NCBI GenBank assembly: GCA_025917655.1
Contig: CP084613.1
Location: 4,280,001-4,344,000, forward strand
Direction: 5' to 3'
From: Chlorella sorokiniana
Lineage: Eukaryota > Chlorophyta > Trebouxiophyceae > Chlorellales > Chlorellaceae
Length of the DNA stretch: 64,000 nt
Under the pieces are notes generated by a model that searched no databases, was not told the origin of the DNA, and saw only the letters and a list, made by a program, of their open reading frames with translations. Position 1 is the first letter of the stretch; each line of letters starts with the position of its first letter. Position numbers and translations under genes: made by a program. Of the stretch, positions 1 through 12,056 are shown one piece after another.

Positions 1-3000
1 CACGCCGCCTGCTGCTGCTGCTGCTGCTGCTGGAAAGGGTCCCCCTGGTCAGTCTGGTCAATGCCCCAGTGGCCAAGGTCAAAGGGCCAGGGGCCAGCCG
101 GTCCGCCGTTCGGAGGCTCCGCCGCCGCCCGGGCGGGCCGTCGCTCAGGTCTTCGGCGGCGGCAAAGCGGCTCTTCCAGCCCGCACCCGCGCCGCCGTGC
201 ACCGCTGCGCGTGACTGCGGCGTGAGCAGCCTGTCAAGCTTGGCAGCAATGCTGGCCGCGCGGCGACCCGCCTCCTCCATGGCCGCGCAGGCTGCGCTGC
301 CGCCGACGCCGCTGGACGGGTCGCCAGCGCTGCAGGCGCTGGCGTCGCCGCCGCTGCGCCCGCGCCAATGGCCCAGCTGCCGGCCTGGCTCGCCCGGGCG
401 CCCCAGCGTCGACAGCGCTGCTCTCCCCTCTCAAGCTCATGCCTCCCTGCCGCCGATCCTCGTTGCTGGGATACCCGGCGCCTGTCCAGCCGCCGTCGCT
501 GTCCCGCAGCAGGTGTCCCGCCAGGGTGCGGTACTTGCGCAGTACACGTCGCAGACCCCGCCCCACCTCATCCACCAGCTCCACCAGCTGCTGCGGGAGG
601 CGGCGTCAACCCTGCAAGGACCACAAAGCTTTGCAGCATAGCGGCGGCAGCACAGCCCATGACAGCCAGACACGAAACAACCGAAACAGGGGCCGTGAGG
701 GGCACGCCCGCTGCCCACAGATCTGCCTACACGCCGTGTCGGGCTGACCAAGTTTTCCTGTGGGCGGCTCCGCTGGTGGCGGCGGGCTGGCGCAGTCAGC
801 ATTGCGGCAGAACCCCTCGCTGCCGCGCAGACCCCCAGCAGGCCCTCCTAGCAGGCTCACCTGGCAGGCTCTCGATCGCTGTAGTCCTCCAGCGCCCACC
901 TGACCTCGGAAACCAGGTCGGACAGTCTGCGGGGCGGTGGGGATGGGGTTGGGGTTGTGGGGTGGGGGGCAGCTGGTTGAGAGTTGAGAGAAGGAGCGGG
1001 GAAGGAAGCCAGAGAGCGGAGGCCATCGAAGCCGAGGCAAAGGAGGGGGAACCGAGTAGCCAGCAGGCAGGCCAGCCTCCGCCTGGCTGGAGAGCGGCGG
1101 CGGCGCTGCGTTCCCAGCAGCGCGGGTCTCCGCAGCCCAGCCCGCCCGATCAGCCCCACCGGAAGCGCAGCAGCACGAGCCCCTGCTCCATCTCGCCCGC
1201 CGCCGCCTGCCAGCGGGAGGCAGCGGCCTCCAGCGCCGCGATCGTGGCCTGCGGCGGCGGCGCGCAGGCAGGAGGGGCAGAGGCGGACAGGACCGCTTCA
1301 AAACAGCCGTAACTGCGCGCTGCAGCGTGCATTGTACGACGGACAATAAGGCAGACAGGAAACAGGCCGCAGAGGCAAGGGTGGACGCGGAAGGAAGCAC
1401 AGCTGAGGCAGGCGGGCGGCAAGCGCTCGCCTTCATCTGCCGGCACTTGGCCCGGTACTGGTGCACCCGCTGCTGCAGCGCCCAGGCCTCCTGGCCAGGC
1501 ACCCCCTCCTGCTGCTGCTGCTGCTCCCGCTGCTCCCGCTGCTGCTGTGCGCCGCCAGCAGCCGCCAGGCCGCGCAGGGAGGCCCAGGCCTGGTGCAGGC
1601 CCAGCTCGCGCAGCGCCGCCGCCTGGACTTCCACCGCTGGCGCCAGCTCCTCGGCAAGTGCGGCGGCGTCGCTGCGGCCTGGAAGCGCGGAAGGAGCAAT
1701 TGTGGCGTGCATGTGGTGCATGTGTGTGTGTATACCAAGGCGCAGCGTGTGGGCATGCGTCGGGAGAACGAGGGGCGCACTGCTCCCAGCCAGCAGCCAG
1801 CTTGACGAGGGCAGTGCCTTGATTTCCAAAAAGCATGCACGGCCTGCCGGCCACCTCACCCCCAACTTGGTCCATGGTGACCGCCAGCGCAAGCTTGCAG
1901 ACGGCCTTCAGCAGGCGCCGCTCCACCCGCCAGCTCCCTGGGGCCTCGCGGCTGTCAGCGGCGGCGCCCCACACGCTGCTTGCTGGGCCGTCAGCGCCCA
2001 ACGGCCGCGGCTGCTGCTGCTCCTGCTGCTGCTCCCCGGGGGCTGGAAGGAAGGGGGCGGGCCCAGCAGCGACAGATCGGCTGCCAGGCCTGGCGGAAAC
2101 GGCGCGGCAAGACCTCCGCCGCCGCCGCCACCGCACACGGCAGGCAGCCGTGCCACCGCGCCCTGCAGCTGCGCGATGGCGGCCTGCGCCGCCGCCAGCC
2201 GCGCCGCCGCCTCGTCGCGTTCCTCCCGCGCGGCCGCCAGCTGGGCCGCCGCTTCTCCCCTTGCCTGCTGCTGTGTTGCCAGCTGGACCGCCAGCTGCTC
2301 CCGCTCCGCCTCAAGGCTGGCGACGTACTGGTTGGGGCGGGCCCCCGCCGCCGCCGATGCCACCGCCAGAGCTGTCGCAGCCAGCAGCAGACAGGTGCGC
2401 CTCCAGCGTGCGCCAGCGCTGCTGGTTGTCGGTCTTCAGGGCCTGCAGGCGCACCGCCACCAACAAGAGGTAGCTGAACGTGCGACGCATGCGCAGCAGC
2501 GGCCTTGCAGCACTTGTGCCTGCTGCTGCTCAACACCCCGCATGGGGCCTTCAAGGCGTTTATGCAGCATCAGTGAGCAAGCCAGCAGCCGCGCTGCTGC
2601 CCATCCAGCCCACCTGCAACTTTTCCAGAACCACCGACAGCTGCTCGCGGCGCCCGACCAGCGCGGCGCCGCAATCAGCGCCGCCGTCATCTAAGGCCGC
2701 CGCTGCAGCAGCTTCCAGCCGCTGCAGCAGCGCGTGCTGCTCCTGGAGGCAGCTGCTGAGGGCTTCCAGCACGTCCCGCACCTGGCACAGGGTCAGGGGG
2801 AGGGGAAAAGTGCAGCGTAAGTGGGCGGATTGGCCAGCGGCTGTTGTGGCTGCCAGCTGGGCAGCACACATGGAACGCAGAAGAAGAAGCGGGGCGGCCG
2901 AGACAGGCGCTGGCGGCTCTCACTTGCGCCTTGGCTGCCAGAGCATTCCGCTCCAGGGCGGCAGCGTCCAGACGCCGCTCCGCCTCCCGCCGCCGCTCCT

Positions 3001-6000
3001 CCTCCACCTCCAGCTGGCGGCGCAGGCCGTCTGCGGCGCCCTCGGCGGCGGCGCCCTCCTGCCGCGCCCGCTCAGCTTCCCGGTCTGAAGCCTCCGCCGC
3101 CGCCGTCGCTGCCGCCAGCTCCACCCGCGCCTCGGCCTCGCGGCGCTGCGCTGCATCCGCCGCCTCGCTCGCCTCGTCCAGCGCAGCTGCCAGGCGCCGC
3201 TGCTCGGCGGCGGCGCCGGCCTCCGCATCGCGCGACTCTTGCAGCTGCCGCCGCAGGGCGGCGCTCTCATTTGCCGCCGCGGCCGCTGCAGCCTTCAGCG
3301 CATCAGTCTGGTCGGCGTCGCTTTGCTGCTGGTCGTGCAGGAAAGCCAGCTGCTCCCGAAGCACGCCGCACTGTTGCTCCAGCTGTTCCGCGTGGCGCTT
3401 GTGAGTCGCCGCATCCGCCGCGGCCGCGGCGTGCTGCCGCTCCAGGGCGGCAAGGGCCGCAGCGGCGGCACCTCGCTCCGCCTGCGCCGACTCCAGTTGC
3501 TGCCGCAGCGATGCCGCCAGCTCAGACTGGGCTGCCAGGTCTGATTCCAGGCTGGCGCACCGCTCGCTGGCAGCGCGCTGGGCGTCGCCCGCCGCTGCCA
3601 GCTGCGCAGCCAGGTCAGCCTGGGAAGCCTCAAAGCCCTCCGCCAGCTGCCGGCGCTGCTCGCCCGCCTCGGCCACGGCCGCAGCATGCCGCCCCTCTGC
3701 AGCCGCCAGCGCCGCCGCGTGCTCGTCCTGCACGGCCGCCAGCTGCGCCTCATGCCGCTCTTCCGCCGCCGTGAGCTCTTCCTCCAGCCGCTCCGCAGCC
3801 GGCCGCCGCCTGCCGCGCCTGCCGCACGCCTGCCTCGTGCGCCGCTGCCACCACCAGCAAGGCGCCACACAGCTGCTCCAGCCGGCGGCGCTGCTCGGCC
3901 AGAGCCGCCGCGGCACCCGCCTGCTCCGCCGCCAGCCGCTCTCGCAGCTCGCCCCGCTCGCGCTGTGCCTGCTGCACTTCCTGCCGCGCGTCAGCGAGTG
4001 CAGCCTCTGCCGAGTCCTTGCCCGCCTGCGTGATCACCAGCTGCAGCCCTACCTCCGCAGCCACCCCCTCTGCTGCCTGCAGACGCTGCTGCTGCTCATC
4101 TGCTGCTGCCGTCGCCGCCGCCAGCTCAGCCTGGGCCTCAGCCAGCTCTGCGCGTGCTCGATGCAACTCCTGCTTGGCCGCCTCCTCTCCAGCCATAACC
4201 CGCTCAAGCATCTCCTTCACTTCAGCCAGCTCCGCCTCGTTCGCCGCCGCCCGCTGCGTGGCAGCGGCCAGCTGCACCTCCAGCGCCGCCGCCGCGTCCG
4301 TCTTGGCGCCCAGCTCCGAGCTCATGGCGTCAAACCACTCGGCAGCGGTGTGCTGCTCCGTCTCCAGCTCGCTCAGGCGCTGCAGGGGGAGGAAAAGGGA
4401 GAGTGAGACGGCAGGAAAATCGGCACAGTCGGCGCGTCGCTTTTCATGCCTGAGAAAGGCAGCAAGCTTTGGGATCCGCCCGGAACATGCTCAGGCTGCT
4501 ACGTATGCCAGCACACCCCTCTGAGACCATTCTGATGTGCCTCATTGTCGTGTAGGTTAAAAAACAAACACCCCTAGCTTCACCTGCTGCACCGACTGGA
4601 AGGTCTCCGACTGCGCCTCCAGCTGCGCCGCCGCCAGCCGCGCCTCCTCCAGCTCCCGCCGCAGCGCTGCCGCGTCCGCCTCGGCAGCAGCGCACGCCTC
4701 CTCGGCCGCCGCCAGGCGGGGGGCCAGCTCGCCGGCACGGCGCTCCGCGTCGCTGCACAGCCCCTCCAGCTCCGCGCAGCGCCCGCTCCGCCGCCTCCTT
4801 CTTGGAGCGGTGTTCCTGGCTATCCTCCACAAAGGCCTTCAGCTCCTGCTGCAGCACCTTGAGCTGCTTGGAGGCCTCCTGGGGGAGACGAGCAGGCACA
4901 CAACGACGGCATGACCGCTGGGAAGGTGCCCAGCACCTGAAGGGCAGCATGCTGCAGCCAGCCCGAGAGGCGAACGACGCGCAGCAGCAGAGCCAGGGCA
5001 ACCCGCTTTCCCCGTGTGCTACAGCGCAGAACAGCGAGTGCTGGCTGCCCACCTTGAACTGGGCCTCCCGCTGCCGCGCCACCAACTTGCCCTCCGCCAT
5101 CGCCTTTGCCTGCTGCAGCTCCGCCGCGCGCTGCTCCAACTCGGCGCGCTGCCCCGCCCACGCTTCCTTCTCGGCGGCCACGGCCGCCAGCTGCTGCTGA
5201 GACTCAGCCAGCTGCTCCCGAACGTCAGAGGTGGAGGCAGCTGCCTCGCGGTGGGCGGCTGCCGCCTGCTCCGCCGCTCTGCGGCTGTCCCCCACCGCTG
5301 CCTCTGCCGCCGCCAGGCGCTCCCGCAGGCCGCCCAGCTCCTGCTCGGCGGCGCTGTGCCGCTGCACGGCCTGGTCGCGCTGCGCTTGCGCTGCCGCCAG
5401 GTCGGCCTGCAGGCGGCCACACGAGCAGTGTGAAACTCTCATGACTGGAAGACGGGCAAGTCATGAACACCTTCAGTGTTGTTGAGAAGTGAGCTCGCAA
5501 CCATGCATTGGGAGCCGCCAGGAGCTCACCTGCAGCTGCGCCGCTGCCTGCTGCACGGCGGCATGGGCAGCCCGCAGCTCGTCAAGCTGCGCCGCCTCCA
5601 CCGCCCGCTCCTCGTGAGCCGCCGCCAGCGCGTGCGACCGCTCCTCTAGGCCGCGCTGCACCTCTGCATCAGCGAGGCATACAAGAAAAGAAAGAATGTG
5701 AGCGTTTGCAACAGGTTTGCCCCAGCCGTGCGGGCTGGCACCCAACCCAAACTGCCACAACCTGGCAGCACCCTTGCAGCAATGCTGCTCAGCCGCCCAC
5801 CCTCGTGCTTGGCCCTCAGGCTGTCCAGGTCACGCTGCAGGAGGCGGTTGCGCTGCTGCAGCGCCTGCACCGCATCCACCAGGCCTGTCCAGAGGGATGG
5901 GGGGCAGCCGCCACAGCACAACACTCAAGGTCAGGCAGGGAGCCCGTGCCGCGCTGCCCAGCCAGGCCGGCCGAAAAGTGTGTGCGCCAGCAACCCTCCC

Positions 6001-9000
6001 AAACGCAGCTACGTGCAAGGTAGCAGCACTGTCACCATCTAGGTGGCAGCGCCACGGACGCAACAATCATTCTGCAACCCCCAGGCCGGCGGCGAAACCA
6101 GGCCAGCAAGCCGCTCACCGCTCATGTCGCACATGCTGTCCACCAGCGTCTGGTTGGTGGCATCCACGCTGCCGCTCAGCCGCTGCACCGCCTCGCACTC
6201 GCCCTCCAAAGCCTGCATGAGGGTGGGACAGCAACACTGGAAGTCAAGCCCCGGCAAGCGCGACAGCGGGTTGTGCACAGGGCATTGGTGTCGAGCGGCA
6301 ACCCAGCCACAGCGCCGGCGGGTTCAGCGAGGGCACCACGTGCAGCCGTGGTTACAGCGTGCCTTCAGGTTCTCCCGCAGGCCGGCGTTTTCGTCCGTCA
6401 CGCTGTGCAGCTTGCTCGCCAGCTCCTCCCTCTCCTTCTGCGCCGCCTCCAGGCGCTCCCGCGAGTCGGCGGCGGCCCGCTGCTGGTCGGCAGCCTGCTG
6501 CTGCGCGGCCGCCAGCTGGTGGTGCAACCCCTGCAGCTGGGCCAGCGCTGCATCGCGCTGTTCCGCCGCCTGGCGCAGCTCCGCCTCTGCAGCGGCGGCG
6601 CGCTGCGCCAGCTGGCGCTCGTGCTGAGCATGCTGCGCCAGCTCAGCGTGCGCCGAGTCGGCGTCGGCGGCTGCCGCCGCCAGCTGGCGCTCCAGCTCCT
6701 CGTGGGAGTCTGCCAGCGCCTGCAGCTGATCGGCGGCGGCCTCCACCGTGGCGTGCGCTGCGTCGTGCTGCGCCGCGGCCGCCTCCAGCTGCCGTCGCAG
6801 CTCCGCAGCGTCGGCCTCGGCGGCAGCAGCGCGGTCGGCAGCCGCGGAGGCGTCCGCGGCAGCGCCCTCCGCGGCGGCGCGGCTCTCCTGCAGCGCCGCC
6901 GTCAGCGCCGCCTTGTCCTCGGTGAGGCACAGCAGCACGTCGTCGGCCTTCTCCAGGCGCTGCAGCGTCTCCTGCAGCGCATCCACCTGAGCAGCAGAAG
7001 GAGGGGGTGGGAGGGGGGGGGTGTTGCTCGGCTGCAGAACAGCGCACAGACTCTCCAAAAGGCATCCCGAGCCGCCCAGCTGCCGTTTGCACCCATCAGC
7101 AACCCCAGGAAGGCGCCGTCCCCAAGCGCAAACAAGCCAGATTGCCAGCCCGGAAGGCGAAACACAAACCATCCAATCCATCTGCCACCTGTGTGACTTG
7201 CCAAGCAAGCAGCTGGCAAGGTTGCGGCAGCCCCGCCCCACCTTGCCCTGCAGCTGCTCCTCTCCCTGGCCGCCGCCTCGGCGCGCGAGCGCTCCTCCGC
7301 CGCCGCCTCCCGTGCCGCCATCACCTCCTCGGTGGACTGGGCCGCCAGCTCCGACAGGCGCGCGGCCTCGGCGGCGCGCGCCTCCGCGCCCTGCTGCTCG
7401 CGGCCCAGCGCGGAGGCCAGCTGCTGGCAGCGCTGGCGCTCCTCCTGAAGGTACCCGTTCATCTGCTCCAGGTGGCTCGAAATCTGCTCCGCCGCGGACA
7501 GCCGGCCCAGGGCCTCCTGCAGGCGAGCCTCCAACGCCGCGCGCTCCTGGGCCGCCGCCGCGCCGCACGCCCGCTCGCCTTCCAGCTCCTGCCGCAGCGC
7601 CGCCGCCGCCGCCTCCTGCTGCGCCTGCAGCGGCCAGCGTGGAGGCCGCGGCGTGGCGCTGCTCCTTGTCGGCCACCCGCCCGCCGCTAGCCACAACTTC
7701 CAGCTTTGCCGCCAGGGCGGCCCTCTCCTCGAGCAGCCCCTCCACGCGAGCCCGCCCCGCCGCCAGCTCGGCCAGCAGCGCCTCCAGCTGGCGCGGGTCG
7801 GCGGCGCCGCCGCCCGCCAGCAGCGCCGCCTGCAGCCCGCACTTCTCCTCCTGCAGGCGCACCACCGCCCGCCGCTCCTTCTGCAGCTTGTAGTGCAGGA
7901 TCTTCATGGCGTGGTTGGCCTTGAGCAGCATCTCGTTGCCCTTCTCGCACTGCGGGGGCGGAGCAGCCAGGGGACGCAACGGGAAGCAAGGACGCACGCG
8001 TCAACCGTTCGGGAAGGCGGCCCGAATCTCACCCTGCCTGCTTCAAAGTGGATGCGCGCATGCACTTGATCAGGACTGCCACGAGGGCAAGGCGACAGCG
8101 GTGCCTGCGCAAATGCAGGTGCTCGCCGCCAGCCCGGCGCAGCCCAGCCCAGCGCAGCCCACCTTGCGGTTCAGGGTCTCCACCTCGGAGCGCAGGTGGC
8201 GCTCCTCCACCGCCGCCAGGCGGCACCGCTCCGCCAGGTCACCGCCCTCCGCCAGGTCACCGCCGCCCTTCCCCCTGCCAGCGGCCCCGCCCCGGCTTGG
8301 CCGCCTGCAGTGCGTGCGGCGGCGCCCTCTGCGGAACGACCTGCCGCACGTCTCTCGCGGGGCTGTCGGCGGCAGCGGCCTTGAGGTGTGCCGCCATGCT
8401 CTTCTGCTTGCCCTTGAGGTCCCGCAGCTCCTGCGACAGGTCAGCCACCTGTAGCCGCAGCTGCTGCCGGTCCTTCTGCAGAGCGCTCGCCCGGGTGAGC
8501 GTGCGGGCCACTACCGCTGCCTCGGAAACGGTCGCCTCGGACTCGCCGCCAGAGGACGAGGAGGAGGCGTCGTCGTCGCCGCCGCCCGCGCGGCGCTCGG
8601 GGGCGTGCCCCGTGGGGCGGTGACGAACCGGAAGCTGACGCTGCCGCAGGTGCGCTGCGCCTGCCCTTCCTCCGCAAGCTGCCCTTCAGGCTGCTGCGCG
8701 GGGTTGCTGACGCGCGCAGATTGGAAAGGACGGGGGAGGAAAACACGTCCTCCACGCTGCCGCCGCCCTCGCTGGAGCAGCCGGCGGGGCTGTCGGCGCC
8801 TGCTGGGCCGTCGCCCCCGGCACCGTTCCCCGCGCTGTGGTACGCAGTGCCTGGCTGCAGGCTGATGCTGCCCGCCTGCTCCTGCCAGCCGCCGTCGGGA
8901 GCGCCAGCCGGTGTGCCGTAGGCAGCCAGGTTGGCGCGTGCCTCCAGCGCCCACAGCTCGCTCCGCAGCGCCTGCACCTCCGCCGCCGCCTGCCGCCGCG

Positions 9001-9899
9001 CGCCCCCCGCCTCCAGCCGCGCGCAGTCTGCGGCCTCGGCGTGCTGCTGCGCCGCCGCGCGAGCAGCGGCCAGCTCGTGGCGAAGGGCGGCGGCCTCGCG
9101 CTGCGCGCCATCGAGCGCCTCCCGCTCTCCAGCCAGCGCCTCCTCGCAGGCCGCCAGGCGCTGCCGCAGCTGGCCTGCTTCGTCGCGCGCTGCAGCCAGC
9201 TCCACGTCTCGGCTGGCCAGCTGGTCTTTCAGGAAGCGCGCCAGCTGCTGTCCGGCGGTCTCCTGTTGGCGCTGCAGCGCGAGGGGGCTGTCGCCGCAGC
9301 CCTGCGCCGCCGCCAGCGCCTCCAAGGCGCTCTGCAGCTCTGCATCCTTCAGTCGCAGCTGGTGCCGCAGCGCATCCGCCTCCTCCCAGGCCGCCGCAGC
9401 GTCCGCTGCATCCGTGCCTGCCTCTGGCGCATGTCGCCGACTCAGCGCGGCGTCAACCGCCCCAGCTGGGTGCTGCCCGGGCGACGTGAAGGCCACCGCG
9501 AGGGCCTGCTGCTCTGCGAAAGGCGGTCTGCTGCTGTGTTCGCTGCCCTGCCGCTGCTCAGGGGGCTCTGCACGTAGGGAGGCAGGGCAGGGGTTGCGGG
9601 CTGAGGCAGGAGCAGACAGCGGCAGCCGACACCAGGCAGGCTGGCGACGCACGACAGGTGGGCTGGCTGCCGCACAGAGGACTCCCTCGGTCGGTTTGCA
9701 GTTGACAGCCAACACTCACCTGTGCTTCCAGAGCCTCAATGACGCGGGCTGCGTTCTTGGCCACCGACTCTGGCGATATGAGCGGCTCCGCCTGTTCTTC
9801 GCTGTCGCAGAGCTTGGCTGGAGATCCGAAAGGGGCGGCAGCCGACCAAGCGCCGCTGTTGGCGCTGCTGCCCGGGCCCAGAGGAAGCCTTCCGGCCAT
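1..9899 (-). CDS. Giant Ala/Gln/Glu-rich coiled-coil protein (5' end in window, 3' end beyond left edge)
   Basis: The ATG at 9899 opens an exon (to about 9720) encoding an N-terminus ending in ISPESVAKNAARVIEALEAQ. Exons then follow at roughly 9560-8170, 7950-7200, 6985-6360, 6210-6120, 5890-5820, 5640-5530, 5410-5050, 4880-4580, 4380-2960, 2790-2580, 2470-1910, 1690-1430, 1310-1150 and 900-1. Nearly all of the inferred product, probably over 2000 residues, is heptad-patterned (runs such as LRQQLESAQAERGAA and ALRRQLEESR-like repeats) and rich in Ala, Glu, Gln and Arg. The exception is a Ser/Gly-rich linker near residues 300-450. No motor, kinase or membrane domain is visible. The reading frame jumps several times inside continuous coiled coil (near 3800, 4790, 7640, 7265 and 8500). 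I take these as base errors rather than introns, but a decaying gene is possible. Golgin-, centrosome- or SMC-hinge-like scaffolds all look like this, so I assign no function. Confidence 0.72.
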
Positions 9900-10009
9900 C
9901 GCACTGCAATGAAAGCTTGGACCGAACGCTACATATCATGAAACCATTGGGTACATGCAATGACGCTCTGCAGGACCGGGCAATCCCGCGATTTTGAACA
10001 AGTGTCTGA
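9900..10009. promoter_or_regulatory. Compact divergent promoter, coiled-coil gene / small-ORF+BCD1 unit
   Basis: Only 110 bp separate the ATG of the leftward coiled-coil gene (9899) from the first ATG of the rightward small protein (10010), so both 5' regions must lie here or overlap the neighbour. No TATA box is evident. Confidence 0.45.
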
Positions 10010-10264
10010 ATGGCGGCGCCAGCTTGGACTGCTTTTGGGGCAATGAGCGACGCTCTGCAGAAATATAGGTGCATTACATTCCAGTTTCAGAACCCATTCA
10101 TGACTTCTGCATTTAAACCCGGAGCGCGCTCTCTCTGGGTGCACTACAAGTGGGTAGCAGGCGGCGGGGTGCTGCTGTTTGCTGCGACTGCCTTTTACGG
10201 AGCCAGATCGGCATATCGTGCCGCGTTTACGAGCACCCCTGAGCAGCCGGCGCAGCAGCGATAG
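10010..10264 (+). CDS. Small single-pass membrane protein of 84 aa, unknown family
   Basis: This intronless ORF has one hydrophobic segment at about residues 49-66 (WVAGGGVLLFAATAFYGARS). Before it is an aromatic/basic stretch (YRCITFQFQNPFMTSAF), and the C-terminus is short, polar and Gln-rich. Size and layout resemble small inner-mitochondrial subunits such as accessory subunits of respiratory complexes, but I recognise no family. All three ATGs within it (10010, 10043 and one at about 10100) share its frame, and the first has a weak context (t at -3). The TAG is followed after 14 nt by the ATG of BCD1 on the same strand, so it may be the first cistron of a two-cistron mRNA. It could alternatively be a long uORF. 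A small in-frame protein with a clean TM helix favours a real product. Confidence 0.6.
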   Translation: MAAPAWTAFGAMSDALQKYRCITFQFQNPFMTSAFKPGARSLWVHYKWVAGGGVLLFAATAFYGARSAYRAAFTSTPEQPAQQR

Positions 10265-10278
10265 CGCCAACGCCAGGC

Positions 10279-12056
10279 ATGGCGGCAGACGACGCCCAGG
10301 GGCAGCAGCAGTGCCAAGTGTGCAGCGCAGCAGAGGCCCGATACACGTGCCCCCGCTGCCAGAAGCGCACGTGCAGCTTGCAGTGCGTCAAGGGTGCGCC
10401 GCCGCTGCCCTCCGTCGCCGCCCGCCAGCCCTAGTTCCTTTTCATCGGCTGGCTGCCTTGCTGCTGCGCCTCCCAATCAACGCTTGCTGCATATGCAGTC
10501 ACGCAACCCCTGCCCCAATCCCGCAGCCCACAAGGCGGCGAGCGGCTGCAGCGGCAAGCGCGACCGCACCGCGTTTGTGGGCCGCGCCGACTTTGACGAG
10601 CGCACTTTCTTCTCCGACTACCGCTTCCTGGAGGAGGTGCAGCTGGCTGAGGACGTGGCCAAGCGCTCCAAGCCGCCGCCCCCAAGCAGGAGCTGCCCGG
10701 CTACCTCGCCGTGCTGGTGCAGCAGGCGGGCCGCCGCGGCGTGCAGCTCCACATCCTTCCCCCGGCATGCAGAAGCGGCGCGGCAACACCACGCGCTACG
10801 ACGCCCGCACCCAGACGCTGCACTGGCGCCTGGACTGGAGGTTCCCCGCCGCCGACGGCGTCGCCGCCACCGACGCGAGGTGCGGCGGCGAGCGGGGTCG
10901 CAGGGATGGTTGGAATTGAGCGGGGCGTGGTGTGCAGCCGGCACGCCTCAGTTTGTTCTTGCGCTTGCACTCTAGAGGCAACTGTAGCTGCAACAGTTGC
11001 CCACCACCCCACCCCGCCCTGCCGTCGCCATGGCGCCCGCAGGGTGCACGAAAACAGCGTGCTGGCCGACCTGCTGCGCCGCCACCTGGAGCTGCAGCCG
11101 GGGGCGGCGGCGCGGCACCACGCGCTGCGCGAGCACGCTGAGGCCGGCCTGCAAGCACTCACGGTGGCCATGCGCAAGGAGCGCACGCCGGTGCGCTTGT
11201 CGAGCTGCGTGCAAGGGCTTGCATGCTGTTGTCAGCGCGCCCGCCTGCGCCACCTCCCTGTTGGCCCAGTTCCCTGTTGGCAGCCGCCACTCATGCTTGT
11301 GGGGCGTGGCCTGGCCCAGCGGCGCAGCACAGGGTTATGGTGCCGCACTTGGCGTAATTCTTCCGCGCCGCTCATTTTCTCATGCTTTCGACCCACAACC
11401 CGCCACCCAGATCACTTACCAGCCCTCCCACGCTCAAAAGATCGTGCAGCAGCCTCAACCCCGCCCTTGCTGGCACACGCGCTACGCATGCGCATCCACC
11501 CACACCTCCCCGCCTTTCTCGTCACACGCAACCCCGCCCCCCTCGCATGCAGGCCAATGCAGTCGAGTACTTTGAGATTGACACCAGCCGGCCCCTGCGC
11601 CAGCAGCTGGCGGGGAAGGTGGTGGTGGAGCATCCCACATTCCTGGTGCTGCTGCCGCGGGAACGCACACAGTACAAGCTCATTCCGGCGACGGCGGCGG
11701 CGGCTCCATCGGCGAATCCAGCAGCGGCAGCGGCACCAAGTGCAGCGAGAGATTCGGGGCCAAGGTCGCCGGCAGCTAGCCGCGCAGATTCGGCGAGCGA
11801 GGCGGCAGGGGCGGTGGCGACGCCAGCGCGCGCAGCGGCCGAGCCTGTGGCTGCGCCGTCACCGGCGGCGGTTGTGGGGGCGTGGCAGCGGACGACAGGA
11901 CAGGGGTGGGCCGTCAGGGGCCCGCCCCAGGACCACCTCCGGCAGCAGCAGCAGCATCTGCTGGAGTGTCATAGCCGTCCATCTGCTACCTCAAGCTCCC
12001 TGCTCTTTCTTCCTGATGTGCTCAAATTGATCACTGCTGCCGCTCTCCTTGCTTGA
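10279..12056 (+). CDS. BCD1: Box C/D snoRNA protein 1 (BCD1/ZNHIT6), snoRNP assembly factor
   Basis: BCD1 is needed for assembly of box C/D snoRNPs in the nucleus. Exon 1 (10279-10393) encodes an HIT zinc finger with Cys at residues 12, 15, 24, 27, 32 and 36. Exon 2 (from 10527) continues with HKAASGC, completing the last His/Cys pair, then the family signature RTAFVGRADFDERTFFSDYRFLEEV and later QKRRGNTTRYD and TLHWRLDWRF. Two further exons (about 11042-11200 and about 11551-12056) give RVHENSVLADLLRRHLEL and YFEIDTSRPLRQQL...HPTFLVLLP, the usual BCD1 C-terminal block, followed by a low-complexity Ala-rich tail. The start is fixed by the zinc finger and by a strong context (G at -3, G at +4). 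In exon 2 the frame must shift at the C runs near 10679-10683 and 10759-10763, each consistent with one missing base. Confidence 0.9.

Noticed and set aside
606-1892. Long antisense and alternate-frame ORFs throughout (for example 606-1892 minus, 1327-2694 plus, 2821-3774 plus)
   Set aside because: They mirror coiled-coil exons in GC-rich DNA where stop codons are rare. Composition is Arg/Pro/Ala noise without domain patterns.
8910-9941. Plus-strand ORFs of up to 336 aa over the 5' part of the coiled-coil gene
   Set aside because: Ser/Ala/Arg-rich shadow of the minus-strand heptad repeats. No start context or family match.
10279-12056. Plain zf-HIT protein such as ZNHIT3 or ZNHIT2 rather than BCD1
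   Set aside because: The RTAFVGR...LLSDYRFLEEV-type block and the RRGNTTRYD...WRLDW segment after the finger are specific to BCD1/ZNHIT6.
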